Positions 5,987 to 6,675 of a stretch of 6,675 nt of DNA are shown here, in pieces. The stretch comes from an uncultured Paracoccaceae bacterium (GTDB lineage Bacteria; Pseudomonadota; Alphaproteobacteria; Rhodobacterales; Rhodobacteraceae). Under the pieces are notes generated by a model. The model made no database searches, was not told the origin of the DNA, and was given only the letters and a program-made list of their open reading frames with translations. The stretch covers positions 1-6,675 of the forward strand of contig CAJXHQ010000180.1 of the NCBI GenBank assembly GCA_913054485.1. Direction: 5' to 3'. Made by a program: the position numbers and the translations under genes. Position 1 is the first letter of the stretch. Each line of letters opens with the position of its first letter.

Positions 5987-6675
5987 TTATTGAACGACCG
6001 GTTCCTGGGCGGCGTCGAGATGCAACTCCGTGCCCTCGTAGGGGCTGGCGGCAATGGCTTCGTCGTCCAGCTCCACTCCAAGACCCGGCGTTTCCGGCGG
6101 GATCACGTAACCATCTTCCCAGGCGATAGAAGATCGCAAACACGTCATATAAGACCCCTCGAAGCGTCCGATGCTCTCCAGAATGAGGAAATTCGGGCTG
6201 CAGGCGGAGATCTGGATATTGGCCGCCGCCACCACCGGCCCGCAGTAGAGATGCGGCGCGATCTGTGCCTGTCGGGTTTCGGCCATGGATGCGATCTTCT
6301 TGGCCTCCAGCAGCCCGCCCACCCGGCCAAGGTCCATCTGGAGGATCGAGGCGGCTCCGGTCTCCAGCACGCGGGCGAACTCATGCTTGGTGCAGAGCCG
6401 CTCGCCAGTGGATATGGGGATCGAGGTGAAGCGGGCGACCTCGGCCATATCGGCAGGGTTTTCCGGTGTGGTCGGCTCCTCGAACCAGAGCGGCTCATAG
6501 GCCTCCAGCCGCCTGGCCATGCGTTTGGCACCCGAAACGGTGAATTGCCCGTGGGTGCCGAACAACAGGTCGGCGCGGGTGCCGACGGCCTCGCGGATGC
6601 GTTTCACGAACATCTCGCTGCGCTCCAGGTCCTCAGCCGGGGCTGGTGGCCGTCGTAAATCGTGTAGGGGCCGGC
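5987..6675 (-). CDS. Mandelate racemase/muconate lactonizing enzyme family protein (enolase superfamily), 5' end beyond window, apparent frameshift
   Basis: The C-terminal barrel portion of an enolase-superfamily enzyme; such enzymes abstract a proton alpha to a carboxylate to racemise, cycloisomerise or dehydrate acids with a divalent metal. Numbered from the internal Met at 6613-6611, landmarks are LLFGTHGQFT (16-25), WFEEP (43-47, metal ligand region), STGERL (68-73, Glu71 metal ligand), GRVGGLLEAKKIA (96-108) and APHLYCGP (119-126, His121 near the usual general base). The first metal-ligand position, usually Asp (as in LLLDANG), is Gly19 here. About half of the normal 380-400 residues lies past the right edge. 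The reading frame stays open to 6675, but family-like sequence upstream of 6634 is in another frame, so a one-base loss is suspected and the gene may be broken. The stop codon lies 22 bp before the aldehyde dehydrogenase start, suggesting a shared catabolic transcript. Substrate unknown; sugar-acid dehydration or cycloisomerisation is the likeliest class. Confidence 0.85.
   Translation of the reverse strand, partial: RPLHDLRRPPAPAEDLERSEMFVKRIREAVGTRADLLFGTHGQFTVSGAKRMARRLEAYEPLWFEEPTTPENPADMAEVARFTSIPISTGERLCTKHEFARVLETGAASILQMDLGRVGGLLEAKKIASMAETRQAQIAPHLYCGPVVAAANIQISACSPNFLILESIGRFEGSYMTCLRSSIAWEDGYVIPPETPGLGVELDDEAIAASPYEGTELHLDAAQEPVVQ
6629..6636 (-). other. Probable one-base deletion (frameshift) in the enolase-superfamily gene
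   Basis: On the minus strand, 6675-6634 reads AGPYTIYDGHQPRL in one frame, which fits the region before the barrel motif in this family. From 6634 down, the family-like reading is EDLERSEMFVKRIREAVG in a different frame. The junction is CTGAGGAC, where CTG GAG GAC (Leu-Glu-Asp) would be expected, so a single G appears to be missing. The upstream frame otherwise meets a TGA shortly after 6613. It is either a true inactivating mutation or a base-calling error. Confidence 0.6.

Noticed and set aside
6629..6640. Programmed -1 ribosomal frameshift at CTGAGG
   Set aside because: A -1 shift would restore the family reading, but no slippery heptamer of the X-XXY-YYZ kind is present and no such case is known to me in this family; a deletion or base error is simpler.
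1..6675. CRISPR array, tRNA or rRNA genes, transposase
   Set aside because: No regularly spaced repeats, cloverleaf-like sequence, rRNA motifs or transposase motifs were found on reading both strands.

Overview
The window looks like a chromosomal segment of a GC-rich alphaproteobacterium, most likely a member of the Rhodobacteraceae (Roseobacter group). Three things point there: a homologue of the mitochondrial complex I subunit NDUFS4, which among bacteria is typical of alphaproteobacteria; a UvrB with the basic C-terminal tail usual in that class; and a near-match to the alphaproteobacterial LexA site (GAAC-N7-GAAC) in front of uvrB. The genus is inferred and cannot be fixed from the sequence.

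Layout. 1-331 (minus): the first 110 codons of a MYG1/UPF0160-family metal-dependent nuclease-like protein, cut by the window edge. 332-537: a 206-bp gap holding a compound inverted repeat. 538-849 (minus): the NDUFS4-like complex I subunit. 850-1035: a divergent intergenic region with a 14-bp perfect palindrome, an 11-bp tandem repeat and a LexA-like box. 1036-3234 (plus): complete uvrB. 3274-4197 (plus): an AT-richer gene for a 307-residue protein with a HEPN-type RNxxxH motif and a C-terminal cluster of four cysteine pairs. 4198-4503: a hairpin-rich, GC-rich convergent intergenic region with no convincing gene. 4504-5964 (minus): an NAD-dependent aldehyde dehydrogenase. 5987 to the right edge (minus): an enolase-superfamily (mandelate racemase/muconate lactonizing) protein that shows an apparent one-base frameshift near 6632-6634.

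How the genes relate. The complex I subunit and the MYG1 homologue share a strand and may be read in that order. The enolase-superfamily gene lies 22 bp upstream of the aldehyde dehydrogenase on the same strand, so the pair looks like the end of a catabolic operon for a hydroxy- or sugar acid: dehydration or cycloisomerisation, then oxidation of an aldehyde. The uvrB gene is housekeeping nucleotide-excision repair.

The most unusual element is the HEPN plus zinc-finger-like gene 39 bp downstream of uvrB. Its base composition (about 47% G+C in sampled lines, against about 68% in a sampled uvrB line) suggests acquisition by transfer. HEPN proteins are often RNases in phage-defence or toxin systems. 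No antitoxin or partner gene lies beside it here, so a defence role is only a hypothesis.
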